Position numbers and translations under genes: made by a program | Source: GCA-2718815 sp963578105 | GTDB lineage: Bacteria > Planctomycetota > Planctomycetia > Pirellulales > Pirellulaceae | Length of the DNA stretch: 64,000 bases | Assembly: GCA_963578105.1 (NCBI GenBank) | Contig: CAUZBP010000008.1 | Location: forward strand, 37,437-101,436 | Direction: 5' to 3' | Part shown: positions 17,879 to 27,853 of the stretch, one piece after another | Layout of the letters: each line of letters starts with the position of its first letter | Position numbering within the stretch: the stretch's first letter is position 1 | Notes under the pieces: model-generated | The model's input: the letters and a program-made list of their open reading frames with translations, nothing else | Database searches by the model: none | Told to the model about the DNA's origin: nothing

Positions 17879-18055
17879 GTGTTCGAAGTTCAACCTACAT
17901 GGTCGCTGATGTATCTGGCATCCTGCCGGGACATCCGGCAAGCCGTGAAGATTCCGCACTGGATGTACGGCATGTGTGCCATCGGGACGGTCGTGACCAT
18001 CATCCTGGCAGCCAGAACAGCATGGAAACTTTATCTAAACCTGTCGGCTGGTTAG
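17879..18055 (+). CDS. Possible 58-residue single-pass membrane protein
   Basis: A clean frame with a GTG start 53 bases after the epimerase-like gene encodes 58 residues. An ATG at 17909 is an alternative. The central part is a convincing membrane segment (MCAIGTVVTIILAARTAW) flanked by basic residues, ending in LYLNLSAG. An in-frame stop at 17855 bounds it upstream, and GGAAG at 17861 is a weak ribosome-binding site, rather far from the GTG. I do not recognise a family. It is the only feature seen between the epimerase and the convergent DUF1501 gene. Confidence 0.4.
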   Translation: MFEVQPTWSLMYLASCRDIRQAVKIPHWMYGMCAIGTVVTIILAARTAWKLYLNLSAG

Positions 18056-18130
18056 CGGTCCACCCATGGAGCCAGTTCTACCGGGAAAACACCGTGGATA
18101 GGCGTCGGAGTGGGATTCGATGGCCGCCAT

Positions 18131-19603
18131 TTAAGCAAACAGTTCCATGACGGGCTTGCCCACGCCATCCGGCGTGGCATAGAACGGCCGCCGTTCGACT
18201 TCAAACGCCGTCTGCGGACTGATGCCCATGGCAGTGAAGATCGTGGCGTGCAGGTCGGTGATCGTCAGGGGATTCACGGTCGCCACGCAGGGCCGTTCCG
18301 GAGCCGTTTCGCCATACAACCTACCCCGTTGCATACCGCCACCAAAGAACAGCACCGATGTCCCGCCGGTAAAATGGCGGTGCAATCCATAATGCCTGAT
18401 CTCTTGCAACTGATCAACATTTGCTCGTGACTGATCCTTCGCCGTACTGCCCGGTACTCCCTCGATGATCATGTCACGGCTGAATTCACTGGCCAGTACA
18501 ACTAAAGTCCGATCCAATCGCCCGAGTCTTTCCAGGTCCAGGATCAATTGAGCCACGGGGCGGTCAATCGTCTGTTTCATTCTGGCCGCCGTCGTGTGCC
18601 CGTTTTCGTGAGTGTCCCAATGAAGAAACGGTACGTATTCCGTGGTCACTTCAATGAACCTGGCTCCCGCTTCCACCAGGCGCCGCGCCAACAGACAACC
18701 CTGCCCGAAATGTCCCGTATTGTACGCTTCGAAACTCTTTTTCGGCTCCAAGGTCAGGTCAAAAGCCTGCTTGTCTTTCGAGCCCAGCAGCCGATGCGCG
18801 TTGTCAATCGCACGCAACATTGATTGCTGCTGAAATTCGCTGGCAAACTCTGATTGCGGACTTTCGCCCAACAGTTTTTTGTAGAAGCGATAGCGTCGAT
18901 TGAACCGGTCCGTCTGCATCCCTTCCGGCGGCCGGACAGCCCGGGCGGCCTCCATGGGGCGGGACAAGTTGAACGGGCCAAACTCACTGCCGAAAAATCC
19001 TGCCGTGGTGAACGCCTTGAGTTCCTCGGATTCGCCGTTCCCTTCGATCTGTTGGCCAATGTTGATGAAGGGAGGAATCACGGGATTATTCGGTCCCAAG
19101 ACCTTCGACATCCAGGCGCCAATGTGTGGTGCGGCGACGGTTTGCGGCGGCACATAACCCGTATGCCAATGGTACTGATGGCGCGAGTGCAAAATGTGTC
19201 CCAGGTCGGGTTGCACGTGCGAGCGCACCAACGTTGCCCGGTCCATGATTCGCGCAATGTTCTCCAACCCAGCCGTTAACTTGATATTATCGACGACCGT
19301 GTCGATGGCTGGAAAGGTGCTTAAAATTTTCTCGACAGCCAAACCTTTTTCAAACGGCAGGTACCGCTTCGGATCGAACGTGTCGGGAGCAGCCATTCCA
19401 CCCCCCATCCACAACAAAATGCAACTGTCGGCGGTGGCCGCGGGTGGCGTGTTTTGTTCGTTGTTGGTGCTGGCGAATAACCGCCGGGGCTCGGACATCA
19501 TCAGCGAAGCCGAAGAGGCAAGCGCCATCTTTTTGAGAAACTTCCGACGTTCCATTTCGTCACGTCGAGAACATTCGGTGTCGTACTGCGGGTCATTGTG
19601 CAT
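18131..19603 (-). CDS. DUF1501 protein, Tat-exported
   Basis: A start at 19603 gives a 490-residue protein; the frame is open to 19684 but would overlap the preceding PSD1 gene. The leader MERRKFLKKMALASSASLMM is twin-arginine-like. The body shows ILLWMGGGMAAPDTFDPKRY, a variant of the usual GGPSHxDxFDPK. This is followed by the long conserved HILHSRHQYHWHTGY region and ASEFSRDM in place of the common EFGRTP. It ends PVMELFA. It is a divergent DUF1501 subgroup whose function is unassigned. It follows its PSD1 partner (19642-21720) by 38 bases and is probably co-transcribed. Confidence 0.88.
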   Translation of the reverse strand: MHNDPQYDTECSRRDEMERRKFLKKMALASSASLMMSEPRRLFASTNNEQNTPPAATADSCILLWMGGGMAAPDTFDPKRYLPFEKGLAVEKILSTFPAIDTVVDNIKLTAGLENIARIMDRATLVRSHVQPDLGHILHSRHQYHWHTGYVPPQTVAAPHIGAWMSKVLGPNNPVIPPFINIGQQIEGNGESEELKAFTTAGFFGSEFGPFNLSRPMEAARAVRPPEGMQTDRFNRRYRFYKKLLGESPQSEFASEFQQQSMLRAIDNAHRLLGSKDKQAFDLTLEPKKSFEAYNTGHFGQGCLLARRLVEAGARFIEVTTEYVPFLHWDTHENGHTTAARMKQTIDRPVAQLILDLERLGRLDRTLVVLASEFSRDMIIEGVPGSTAKDQSRANVDQLQEIRHYGLHRHFTGGTSVLFFGGGMQRGRLYGETAPERPCVATVNPLTITDLHATIFTAMGISPQTAFEVERRPFYATPDGVGKPVMELFA

Positions 19604-19641
19604 GGCAAACTCGGTAGATGCTAAATCAGAAACAGGTATTT

Positions 19642-21720
19642 TCAACGGATCCATTGGAATTCGGGGAGCATCACAATGCTCCACAGCAGATCCTCAACGG
19701 CTTGGGTACTGGGTTCGGGGCCGATCAAGTCGACCGCCAAGTCCTTTTCCACCGGCGTCGGCTGCCTGGACAGGGCGGCCATAAAAATCCGTTCGATCAA
19801 AGCTTCCGACAGTCCCTGATGCCGGTCCAGGACGTTGGCGGCACCACGAACAAAAAGCTCCGCCAGGTACGGATCGTTCGACAACGCGATCGCTTCCAGG
19901 GTGGTCACTTGAGAAGGTCGGCTGCTGACAACCTGGTCTCGAGACGGCCGTCCCAAACTCGCCTGGAAGGGGTCCAACGGACGAAAGGCCGCCCTGACCG
20001 GTCGATCGTGCCAGCGAACTCTCCACCGCTCATAGACTTCCGGCCTGGAAATCTTTTGCGCAGTCCCGTCGGCGGATAGCTTGTCCGCATCCGGGTCAAA
20101 CGCTCCCGGGCGCAACAGCAGCAGGATCTCTTTCAACTGGCCGCCTTGTTGACGTGAATCCGCCATGAACGCGAGTTTGTCCGGCTCCGGCCATGTCCCG
20201 GTAATCGACCATAACGTATCCAAAAATTGCTCGGCCGTCATTCTCCGTGCCAGCGGACCCCCATAAAGATATTCATTCGCACCGGGTTGCTGATCCAGTC
20301 TCTGAGTTTCCGACTGATAGGCACTGGAAGTCACGATCAAATGAATAACCCGTTTCAGATCGTAGTTGTTTTCGGTCAGATGCACTCCGAGGAAATCGAG
20401 CAGGTCAGCGCTCCAGGGAGGCGTATGCATGGTGTCAATCGGATGCACAATACCATGGCCCATCAGGCGGTGCCACAAACGGTTAACGATCGTGCGTTGC
20501 AGCCGTCCGTTGTCGGGATGGATCATTAGCGCCGCCAGTTGTTCCAGTCGCTCGGACTGTGGCGCGGACGGATCGATCTCCCCCAGTTCGGGAAAAATCC
20601 AGGCGGCTGCGGCCATTCGCCCGAGGGGTTTGTCACAGCGATGCAATTCCAGATCTTCCGTCGCATAAACAGCCGCCAATGAATAGGTTTCTTCCAACGT
20701 CCAGCGATCAATGAAACTGTCGTGGCAGGAGGCGCACTTCATGTTGATACCCAGAAACACCTGGGTGATGTTCTGGGAAAACTGCAGGTCGCGTTTCTGG
20801 CTGGCGTTTACGTTTCCGCGCCACTTGATACCCCGGATGAAACCTTCTGAGCGAGGGGAAGTCGAAATCAATTCGCGCACAAACTGGTCGTACGGCATGT
20901 TATGCAGGAGTGACTCATAAAGCCAACTCGTAATCTGCTTCCGCCCCGCATCGATGAACCCGGGGCCGGAATAATCGTTCCGCAACAGGTCATTCCAGAA
21001 AGACAACCAGTGAGTCGCGTAAGGCTCGCGCATTTCCAATACACGTTCGACCAATGCTTCCCGTTTGTCATACGAGGAATCCGCGACAAACGCAATCAAC
21101 GCGGCCGTGGAAGGTGGCAGACCAATCAGGTCCAAGTAGAGTCGTCGCATGAATTGCCCGTCGTTCACCGGGGCCGGACGAGGTACTTTGTGCAGGGTAA
21201 GATAACGGTCGACAATACGATCCACAGGATGGTCCCGGCCGTCGATCGCAGGAGGTAATTCAGGACGGCGAGGCAGTAGCGGGGGTTCATAGTGCTGCGG
21301 GGCAAAGCTGAATCCCGGCTCCCAGGCAAGTCCCTGGTCAACCCACGCGCGCAACAGCTGCACTTCCCCCGCTGCCAGCCGTGGTCGATCTCGCGGTGGC
21401 ATCTGCGCTTCAGGATCTTCCGAAAGAACAAGTTCAATCATCCGAGACTCGTTGGTCTGGTCCGCTGATATCACCTCGGATCCCATGACCAACTCGCGTG
21501 TATTGAATGAAAACCCTCCTTTCGATTCGCGGCCGCCATGACATTCCACACAGTGCTTCTTGAGAAGCGGGACCACGTCATGCGCAAAGTCGACGGTCCC
21601 GGCCGACAAGGAAACATCGTCAGCCAGCCAGCAACCGACAGCGCAAGCAATCAGCACGCCCGCTCGACACGTCGGCAGCAATTTCCCGCCCGGTTTCCTG
21701 GGTCCAAGTCTATGGATCAT
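19642..21720 (-). CDS. PSD1-family protein (PSCyt1-DUF1549-DUF1553), short form
   Basis: The start at 21720 gives 692 residues. A purine-rich GAGAGA lies just upstream, and the 77 codons further upstream (to 21951) would overlap the first codons open on the opposite strand. A hydrophobic leader (LIACAVGCWLADD) precedes PSCyt1 with HCVECHGG. DUF1549 follows with IGLPPS and a second haem-like CASCH, in which the usual HDHKFDP is replaced by DSFIDRW. DUF1553 is recognisable from LQRTIVNRLWHRLMGHG. It is shorter than its paralogues because the coiled-coil spacer is missing. It is paired with the DUF1501 gene downstream. Confidence 0.9.
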   Translation of the reverse strand: MIHRLGPRKPGGKLLPTCRAGVLIACAVGCWLADDVSLSAGTVDFAHDVVPLLKKHCVECHGGRESKGGFSFNTRELVMGSEVISADQTNESRMIELVLSEDPEAQMPPRDRPRLAAGEVQLLRAWVDQGLAWEPGFSFAPQHYEPPLLPRRPELPPAIDGRDHPVDRIVDRYLTLHKVPRPAPVNDGQFMRRLYLDLIGLPPSTAALIAFVADSSYDKREALVERVLEMREPYATHWLSFWNDLLRNDYSGPGFIDAGRKQITSWLYESLLHNMPYDQFVRELISTSPRSEGFIRGIKWRGNVNASQKRDLQFSQNITQVFLGINMKCASCHDSFIDRWTLEETYSLAAVYATEDLELHRCDKPLGRMAAAAWIFPELGEIDPSAPQSERLEQLAALMIHPDNGRLQRTIVNRLWHRLMGHGIVHPIDTMHTPPWSADLLDFLGVHLTENNYDLKRVIHLIVTSSAYQSETQRLDQQPGANEYLYGGPLARRMTAEQFLDTLWSITGTWPEPDKLAFMADSRQQGGQLKEILLLLRPGAFDPDADKLSADGTAQKISRPEVYERWRVRWHDRPVRAAFRPLDPFQASLGRPSRDQVVSSRPSQVTTLEAIALSNDPYLAELFVRGAANVLDRHQGLSEALIERIFMAALSRQPTPVEKDLAVDLIGPEPSTQAVEDLLWSIVMLPEFQWIR

Positions 21721-22042
21721 GATTTGTTCTCTCGCGTTTTCATTGTATATCAAAACCCGACCCTGGCGGACGACCTGTTTGATATCCGCGACACCCAGGC
21801 GGTTGAGAACAACAAGCCACCTGCCTGGCTCCGGGGAAACCGCAAGCGTGTCCAGGCATCCAGCATAACACACGCCGCTTTTATATGATTTACTCGCGTT
21901 GCCCTCCACTCCGGTCCCGGGGAAACCCGCTGCTGCATGGAATCTGGCCATCCGCTTTGCTAGAATAAACGCAGGGGAATGTTTTCCGACAAACGGCTTA
22001 CGGAATTTCCCCCAGTGTTTCTTTATTTCTGCCGGGAAAGCT
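21721..22042. other. Divergent intergenic region between two PSD1 genes
   Basis: The 322 bases between the two divergent PSD1 starts are open in long frames on both strands. Neither frame carries a signal peptide or a conserved motif, so I treat them as noncoding. Plus-strand GGGAAAG just before 22043 is the ribosome-binding site of the right-hand gene. Promoters for both genes must be here. Confidence 0.5.
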
Positions 22043-25000
22043 ATGCGAAATCTGCAGCAACAAGACTGGCGGAAAATACCAAACCGTGCAGCAGCGTGTT
22101 TCCAGAACTTCGGGCCTGCGGTCGCCTTGTTGATCTGGGCCCTGGCCGGTTCAACGGACGCGGTTCGCGCTAACGAGCCGCTTGATTTTCAGCAAGACAT
22201 CCGCCCCATCCTCAGTGAACACTGTTTCCAGTGTCATGGTCCTGACGAGGGAGCGCGACAAGGGGAGTTACGTCTGGACCTGCGCGACGCCGCGATGTCC
22301 GAACGGAGTTCCGGTGAGTCCGCCCTTGTCCCTGGAAATGCCGAGGCCAGCCAGCTTCTACGACGGGTAGCAACCAACGACCCGGAACAAGTCATGCCGC
22401 CACTCGCTCAAAAGAATCCGCTCAACCCGGAACAAATCGGGATGTTAGAACAATGGATCAGCGAGGGAGCCCCGTATACAAAGCATTGGGCGTTTGTGAC
22501 TCCTCAGCGACCCGCTGTTCCGAAGACGAGTAACGATCACAAGTCGCAAGCGACCCGCACGATTCGCAACCCCATCGACGCGTTCGTCGTCGACCGACTC
22601 CGCCAGGAGGGACTGAACCTTTCGCCACCGGCCGCCCACGACGTGCTTTGTCGCCGTCTTTATCTTGATGCGATCGGTTTGCCTCCAACACCGCTGCAAA
22701 TGGACAAATTTCTGACAGCAGCAAAAGAAGATTTTTCCACAGCGGTTGAAACACTGATTAAAGAACTTCTCCGCAGCGAACAGTTTGGTGAAAAATGGGC
22801 TCGGCACTGGCTGGACGTGGCGCGCTACGCCGACACCAATGGCTATGAAAAAGATCTGAGGCGTGACCAGTGGGCGTGGCGAGACTGGGTCATTCATGCG
22901 ATCAACGCCGACATGCCCTACAACGAATTCCTTGTTGAACAGATCGCCGGCGACCTGTTACCCGATCGTACTCAAAGTCAACTCGTCGCCACCGGATTTC
23001 TCCGTAACGGCATGATTAACGAAGAAGGGGCTATCCTGCCTGAGCAGTTTCGCATGGAGGGAGTGTTCGATCACATGGATTGCATCGGCAAGGCCGTCCT
23101 GGGGCTTTCGATTCAATGCGGACAATGCCACCACCACAAATTCGATCCCCTTTCTCAGGATGAATATTATGGAATGTTCTCTTTTTTGAACGACACCTAC
23201 GAATCCCGTTCGTGGGTCTACTCGCCTCGACAACTACAGCAAATCACAGAGATCCAGGCGGCCGTCAGGAAATTGGAGCAAGAAAAGGTTGCTGACACTC
23301 TCACCCTTCAGGACGCCTCGCAAGATCCTTTCTATCAGCCGAAATTCGCTGAATGGGAACGAGAACAACGGGCGACTGCGGCGGAGTGGAAGATTATCGA
23401 CACCCTGGACCAGGTCTGGGTGGGGGGAGTGAACCACCCTGATGAATTACCTGACCACAGCATCATGGTGCTCGGTCACCCAACGGTCAACGGTGAGATG
23501 TACGTACGTGGCCAGCCCCTGCTGGACGGTGTGACCGGCCTTCGGCTTGAGGCTTTGACCCACCACGACTTGCCCTTTGGTGGCCCGGGGCGCAGCGAAC
23601 GCGGTACTTTTGCCGTGACAGAGTTGCGTGTCGAATCCAGGCAGCCGGGCAGTGAGAGCTGGGTCACTTTACCCTTGATGAATGCCTCATCAGACTTTTC
23701 GGAATCCGAACAATTCCTGGAAGAGGAAGACACTGAGAAGGAAGAAAATGAAGAGGAAGAGGAACGACGTCGCCTGGGACCGGTTGCATTCCTGATCGAT
23801 GGCAAGGCGAAGACTGGGTGGCGTTCCGACCGGGGACCCGGCCTGCGCCATACAGATTCCGTGGCGGTCGTGCAATTTGCGGAACCCGTACGTTTGCCAC
23901 AAGGAACCCAGCTGAAGGTGTCACTGGAATTTAATCACAGCCCTCCCGGCGATGGACGTTTTAACACCATGTTGGGCCGCATGCGATTTGCGCTGACCAA
24001 CGCACCCAGTCCAGTCGCCACTCACTACCATCACGCGGCGACACTCGCCATGCAAAAGCCTGCTGCCCAACGAAGCATTGCCGAGCAGACGGCCGTGCTC
24101 GCTGCCTGGTGGCAAACGGTGCCAGAACTGGCCTCGATCCAGGAGAAGATTCGCTCTCTCCAGGGGCAGTATCCCGAGGCAACAACCAGCGTCCTGACAC
24201 TTCTCGCGCGGGAACCGGCACATCAACGCAGAACGCATCTGCTTGACCGCGGTGCGTGGGACAAACCCAAACACGAAGTGACTCCACATGTCCCGGCCTT
24301 CCTGCATTCGCTGGCGGTTGAACAAGCGTCCAGCTCCCAACCAGCCAGTGTGTTGGAAAGTTCCGGAGTTCGCACACACCGCCCCACGCGACTGGACTTC
24401 GCACGTTGGCTGGCCGACCGTCGTTCACCCCTCACGGCCCGCGTCCAAGTCAACCGCGTCTGGCAGGCGATTTTCGGTACCGGCCTGGTTCAAACACCCG
24501 AGGACTTCGGTACGCGCGCACCTCCACCGGAACACCTTCAACTACTTGATTGGCTGGCTGTCGAATTCATGGATCATGGTTGGAGCAACAAAGTTCTGAT
24601 TCGCAATATTCTCAACAGTGCCACCTATCAGCAGACTTCGCATCTGACAGCCGCATTGTTAGAGCTTGACCCTCAGAATCGCCTGCTCGCTCGTGGTCCC
24701 CGATTCCGGGTTGAGGCTGAAATGGTCCGGGACATCGCACTGAGCGTGGCGGACCTGTTACACCATCAGGTCGGCGGCCCAAGTACCTTTCCCCCCATGC
24801 CCGAAAGTGTACTGAACAGTAGTTTCCGCCGGCCCGCCTACTGGTCGCCCGCTGAAGGACCTCAACGATATCGCCGCGCGATCTACATTTTCCGCAAACG
24901 CTCGATGCCCGATCCAACACTTACAAGTTTTGATGCGCCCAATGCCGACTTGGCGTGTGCCCGCCGTACTCGATCCAACACACCACTCTCCGCATTGGTA

Positions 25001-25336
25001 TCGTTGAATGAACCCGTCTTCGTGGAAGCGGCCAGGGCCATGGCACTGCGCATTCTGCGCGAAGGCGGTCCGAACGACGAGCAGCGAACCGATTACGCTT
25101 TTCGACTTTGCACCGGCCGGAGACCAAAGTCGGCTGAACGTTCTGAAATCCTGACTCTGCTGAAACTCCAACGCCAACGACTGGCGGACGGCTGGCTCTC
25201 GATCAACGAAGTCGCCACGGGAGAGCCTGAACAAATCCCCTCCGTCCCATCTGATGCAACGCCTCAAGATGCTGCTGCGTGGACCATCACGGCGCGCGTG
25301 TTATTGAACCTCGATGAAACGTTGAGCAAAAATTAG
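22043..25336 (+). CDS. Large PSD1-family protein with an inserted beta domain and an acidic tract
   Basis: The ATG at 22043, preceded by GGGAAAG, gives 1097 residues; 48 open upstream codons are probably untranslated. A leader (VALLIWALAGSTDAVRA) is followed by PSCyt1 with CFQCHGPDE, DUF1549 with WARHWLDVARYADTNGYEKD and CGQCHHHKFDP, then a spacer. The spacer (roughly residues 400-660) contains a beta-rich segment and a run of glutamates (EEEDTEKEENEEEEERRR). DUF1553 follows with LTARVQVNRVWQAIFGTG and ends with TARVLLNLDETLSKN. The insert distinguishes it from the other copies and may be a galactose-binding-like fold. It has no adjacent DUF1501 in its own orientation. Confidence 0.92.
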   Translation: MRNLQQQDWRKIPNRAAACFQNFGPAVALLIWALAGSTDAVRANEPLDFQQDIRPILSEHCFQCHGPDEGARQGELRLDLRDAAMSERSSGESALVPGNAEASQLLRRVATNDPEQVMPPLAQKNPLNPEQIGMLEQWISEGAPYTKHWAFVTPQRPAVPKTSNDHKSQATRTIRNPIDAFVVDRLRQEGLNLSPPAAHDVLCRRLYLDAIGLPPTPLQMDKFLTAAKEDFSTAVETLIKELLRSEQFGEKWARHWLDVARYADTNGYEKDLRRDQWAWRDWVIHAINADMPYNEFLVEQIAGDLLPDRTQSQLVATGFLRNGMINEEGAILPEQFRMEGVFDHMDCIGKAVLGLSIQCGQCHHHKFDPLSQDEYYGMFSFLNDTYESRSWVYSPRQLQQITEIQAAVRKLEQEKVADTLTLQDASQDPFYQPKFAEWEREQRATAAEWKIIDTLDQVWVGGVNHPDELPDHSIMVLGHPTVNGEMYVRGQPLLDGVTGLRLEALTHHDLPFGGPGRSERGTFAVTELRVESRQPGSESWVTLPLMNASSDFSESEQFLEEEDTEKEENEEEEERRRLGPVAFLIDGKAKTGWRSDRGPGLRHTDSVAVVQFAEPVRLPQGTQLKVSLEFNHSPPGDGRFNTMLGRMRFALTNAPSPVATHYHHAATLAMQKPAAQRSIAEQTAVLAAWWQTVPELASIQEKIRSLQGQYPEATTSVLTLLAREPAHQRRTHLLDRGAWDKPKHEVTPHVPAFLHSLAVEQASSSQPASVLESSGVRTHRPTRLDFARWLADRRSPLTARVQVNRVWQAIFGTGLVQTPEDFGTRAPPPEHLQLLDWLAVEFMDHGWSNKVLIRNILNSATYQQTSHLTAALLELDPQNRLLARGPRFRVEAEMVRDIALSVADLLHHQVGGPSTFPPMPESVLNSSFRRPAYWSPAEGPQRYRRAIYIFRKRSMPDPTLTSFDAPNADLACARRTRSNTPLSALVSLNEPVFVEAARAMALRILREGGPNDEQRTDYAFRLCTGRRPKSAERSEILTLLKLQRQRLADGWLSINEVATGEPEQIPSVPSDATPQDAAAWTITARVLLNLDETLSKN

Positions 25337-25421
25337 GGTCAGGCACAACGCGCGACGGCCCGCAATTCCGGCGATAGCAACCTCCACGAGCGGCCGCGTT
25401 CAACAGGGTCACGACTGTCTT

Positions 25422-27299
25422 TTAATTTTTTACCGTGACCAGAGCTTCGCTGATTTGGCCCTGTGACTTCCCGTCAATGGAAATTTCAGCCGTCATCAAG
25501 CGGCGACCATTGTCCGCTTGCTGGGGGGCAGTTGCCACCAGCCTCAACTCTCCACGCCCGCCCGGTTCTAGTTCTAGACGGGCCATTTCGCTTGAAGTCT
25601 CCCAGCCTCGTGGTGCCACCAGTCGCGCCTCGTAGGTGGCGGCCTGGGAAAGATTGTTGCGCAATAACAGGCGGTACTCCAAAGTTTCACCTGCTGACAC
25701 CACCGCCAAATACGGCACGAGTCTCGACCAGAACAGGTCAATGAAGTGATCCGCCGGCTCTGCGACCAATTCCTGAAACGAACGTTCTTTGCGCTGAATG
25801 AAGTCGCAATAGTAATCCAGGTCCTCTTTGCTGCAACTGAGTACATCACGATGGCCGGGACAGATCAGTTCCGGATCGATTTTACGCATCACCTCCACAC
25901 AGCGCTGATGCATGGGCAGTTGAAAACTGTTGCGAAGTACCGTGGTCTGGTAAGGTCGCTGATGGAGTTTGCCGCCCTCCAGGACATCGGCCAGAAAATA
26001 ATTGTCGCCGGTAAACGCCACCCTGCGGCCGTCAATCGTGCCCGCATACACGCTATGAAATTCTGTCTGACCCGGGGCAAAATAAATCTCAAACTCATAT
26101 TCCTCCCACTGGAAACGTTCACCATCACCAAGCCAACGATCAATGCGGATGGGTTTGTTAAACGTACAGGGCGTGCTCGCCCAGGCCATCGGGTCCGCGA
26201 GAACCTGTCCGACCTGCTCCAACGCCCAGCACTTGGTGTCATGGTGCCTCTGAAGGAATGGAATGCCGCAAGTGTGGTCATCATGAATGTGGGTCGGCAC
26301 CACCAAATCAAATTCGGTCACGCCATAATCTTCCCGCAATTCGTCCAGGTGATGCTCGACAAACCGCATGGTCTCCAAGCCATCGTGATCGGCACTGATG
26401 TGCATGTGTGGCAAAAAGGCATGCCCGTAATCTACAAACATGGCTTTGCCACTGTCGCTCAGGATGACGTAGAAATTAGAACATGTCCAATCACCCCCCC
26501 ACAACAAGTGACGCGAGATCGGAACGAATTTTGATTCCGGTAGAAACAGCGGTTCCGGAATGCTGTTAACACCGGCAACCCGCATGCCGCGTCCCAACTT
26601 GACACAGTCCATCAGCCGGCGTTGCAGCTTGTCAATATCAGCGGCGACTGCAGTGATCGACTCGCCATGGGAGGGGTAACCCGCTTCGATCCGCTGCTTG
26701 GCCAGGGCTTGAATTGACTGCAACGTGAACAGAACACCTTCCATGCCTCCGTAGTGGTACTCCATGGCATGCAATTGGTATAGCTTTCCACCGGTAGCCA
26801 TTAAATCACCCGTGAAAGCAACACGCCTTCCATCAATGGTGACAATCAGGGCGCTGGAACCAAGCGTGTGCCCCTTTGCCGGTAGAATGTAAAACTCATA
26901 TCCGCGCCAGGTGAAGACTTCATAGTCTTCGAGGATCTCATCCACAGGGATGTCCTCGCCCACTGCAAAAAACGTATTGCGATCATTGTAATTGTCATAA
27001 GTCCGGCGAGTTTGCCAAAACAACTCGGCCTGGTCAAACAAATGCCGCTCGTATTCCGGAACCGCCACCCGCGCTCCGTGTTCCTGCAGGCGTGGGGTGC
27101 CAGTGCACTGATCCCGATGGTGGTGCGTGTGAAGCACCCATTCAACCTGGCGCACCCCGGTACCGTCCAAATGGTCCAGAATGGCACCCGACCCTGTGTC
27201 GATCAACAGACCATGATCGTCATCCGTAATCAAATACACATTGCAGGTATCAGTCAGTCGATACAAGTGTTCAGAGATCTTTGTTAGTTTTTCTGTCAC
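25422..27299 (-). CDS. Tandem metallo-beta-lactamase-fold protein with a C-terminal NEW3-like domain
   Basis: A GTG start at 27299, with GGAG nine bases upstream, gives 625 residues; the 30 codons before it look noncoding. Two MBL domains lie in one chain. Domain 1 (about 1-270) has LLIDTGSG and THHHRDQ at 58-64, so the last His of HxHxDH is Gln. Domain 2 (about 300-540) has PTHIHDDHTCG, an intact HxHxDH, and a C-terminal HRD. The last ~95 residues (ETLEYRLLLRNNLSQAATY onward) resemble the NPCBM-associated NEW3 Ig-like domain. No signal peptide is visible. The substrate is unknown; it is a putative hydrolase adjacent to RidA and a lactonase-like gene. Confidence 0.85.
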   Translation of the reverse strand: MTEKLTKISEHLYRLTDTCNVYLITDDDHGLLIDTGSGAILDHLDGTGVRQVEWVLHTHHHRDQCTGTPRLQEHGARVAVPEYERHLFDQAELFWQTRRTYDNYNDRNTFFAVGEDIPVDEILEDYEVFTWRGYEFYILPAKGHTLGSSALIVTIDGRRVAFTGDLMATGGKLYQLHAMEYHYGGMEGVLFTLQSIQALAKQRIEAGYPSHGESITAVAADIDKLQRRLMDCVKLGRGMRVAGVNSIPEPLFLPESKFVPISRHLLWGGDWTCSNFYVILSDSGKAMFVDYGHAFLPHMHISADHDGLETMRFVEHHLDELREDYGVTEFDLVVPTHIHDDHTCGIPFLQRHHDTKCWALEQVGQVLADPMAWASTPCTFNKPIRIDRWLGDGERFQWEEYEFEIYFAPGQTEFHSVYAGTIDGRRVAFTGDNYFLADVLEGGKLHQRPYQTTVLRNSFQLPMHQRCVEVMRKIDPELICPGHRDVLSCSKEDLDYYCDFIQRKERSFQELVAEPADHFIDLFWSRLVPYLAVVSAGETLEYRLLLRNNLSQAATYEARLVAPRGWETSSEMARLELEPGGRGELRLVATAPQQADNGRRLMTAEISIDGKSQGQISEALVTVKN

Positions 27300-27412
27300 C
27301 GTCGATCTCCATCGCACAAGTCCATGGGCCCGGGAACCGCATTTTGGTTGGATTCGCCCAACGAACGCCAACTCCCACCTGCCAAACAAGAACCGGAGTC
27401 CGGAGGCAGAGA

Positions 27413-27853
27413 CTAGCTCTTGATCTCAAAAATGGCTTCCACTTCGACGGCCGCCCCGGTTGGCAGTGCTGCAAAACCCAGGGCGCTGCGGGTATGATAT
27501 CCATCACCATCTTTGCCGTAGATCTTGTGCAACAAGTCCGACGTACCGTTGATCACCAGGTGCTGGTCCGTAAAGTCGGGAGCCGAGTAGACGCAACCCA
27601 AAACCTTAATCACTCGCAAATCATCCAACGTCCCGTGCGCGGCGTGCACCGAACGTAAAATCTTCCTGGCGCAGTCCGCAGCTGCTTCATAACCCTGTTC
27701 AACGGTCAAATCTTTCCCCAAAACACCTTTCAAATCACTCGTGTGCCCCGACGTAATCAAAAGATTTCCACTGCGAATACAAAGGTTCAAATAACCTGGT
27801 TCGATGGGGTCCAGGGAGACTCCGAGTTCCAGGGCTGTTTGTTCAGCGCTCAT
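27413..27853 (-). CDS. RidA/YjgF-family protein
   Basis: The 146-residue protein has the RidA core: NLLITSGHTSD, a central ALRNILRSV-type helix and the C-terminal strand TGAAVEVEAIFEI. RidA enzymes hydrolyse reactive enamine/imine intermediates. Other members have diverged to specific hydrolases. The conserved Arg that binds the substrate carboxylate in RidA is not evident (CVYSAPDFTDQHLVINGTSDLL), so this may belong to a RidA-related subfamily. It precedes the double MBL gene by about 110 bases on the same strand, which suggests linked transcription in a small catabolic set. Confidence 0.85.
   Translation of the reverse strand: MSAEQTALELGVSLDPIEPGYLNLCIRSGNLLITSGHTSDLKGVLGKDLTVEQGYEAAADCARKILRSVHAAHGTLDDLRVIKVLGCVYSAPDFTDQHLVINGTSDLLHKIYGKDGDGYHTRSALGFAALPTGAAVEVEAIFEIKS

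Noticed and set aside
25746..26534. 262-codon plus-strand frame opposite the double MBL gene
   Set aside because: Antisense to a motif-rich gene; its sequence has no recognisable domain.
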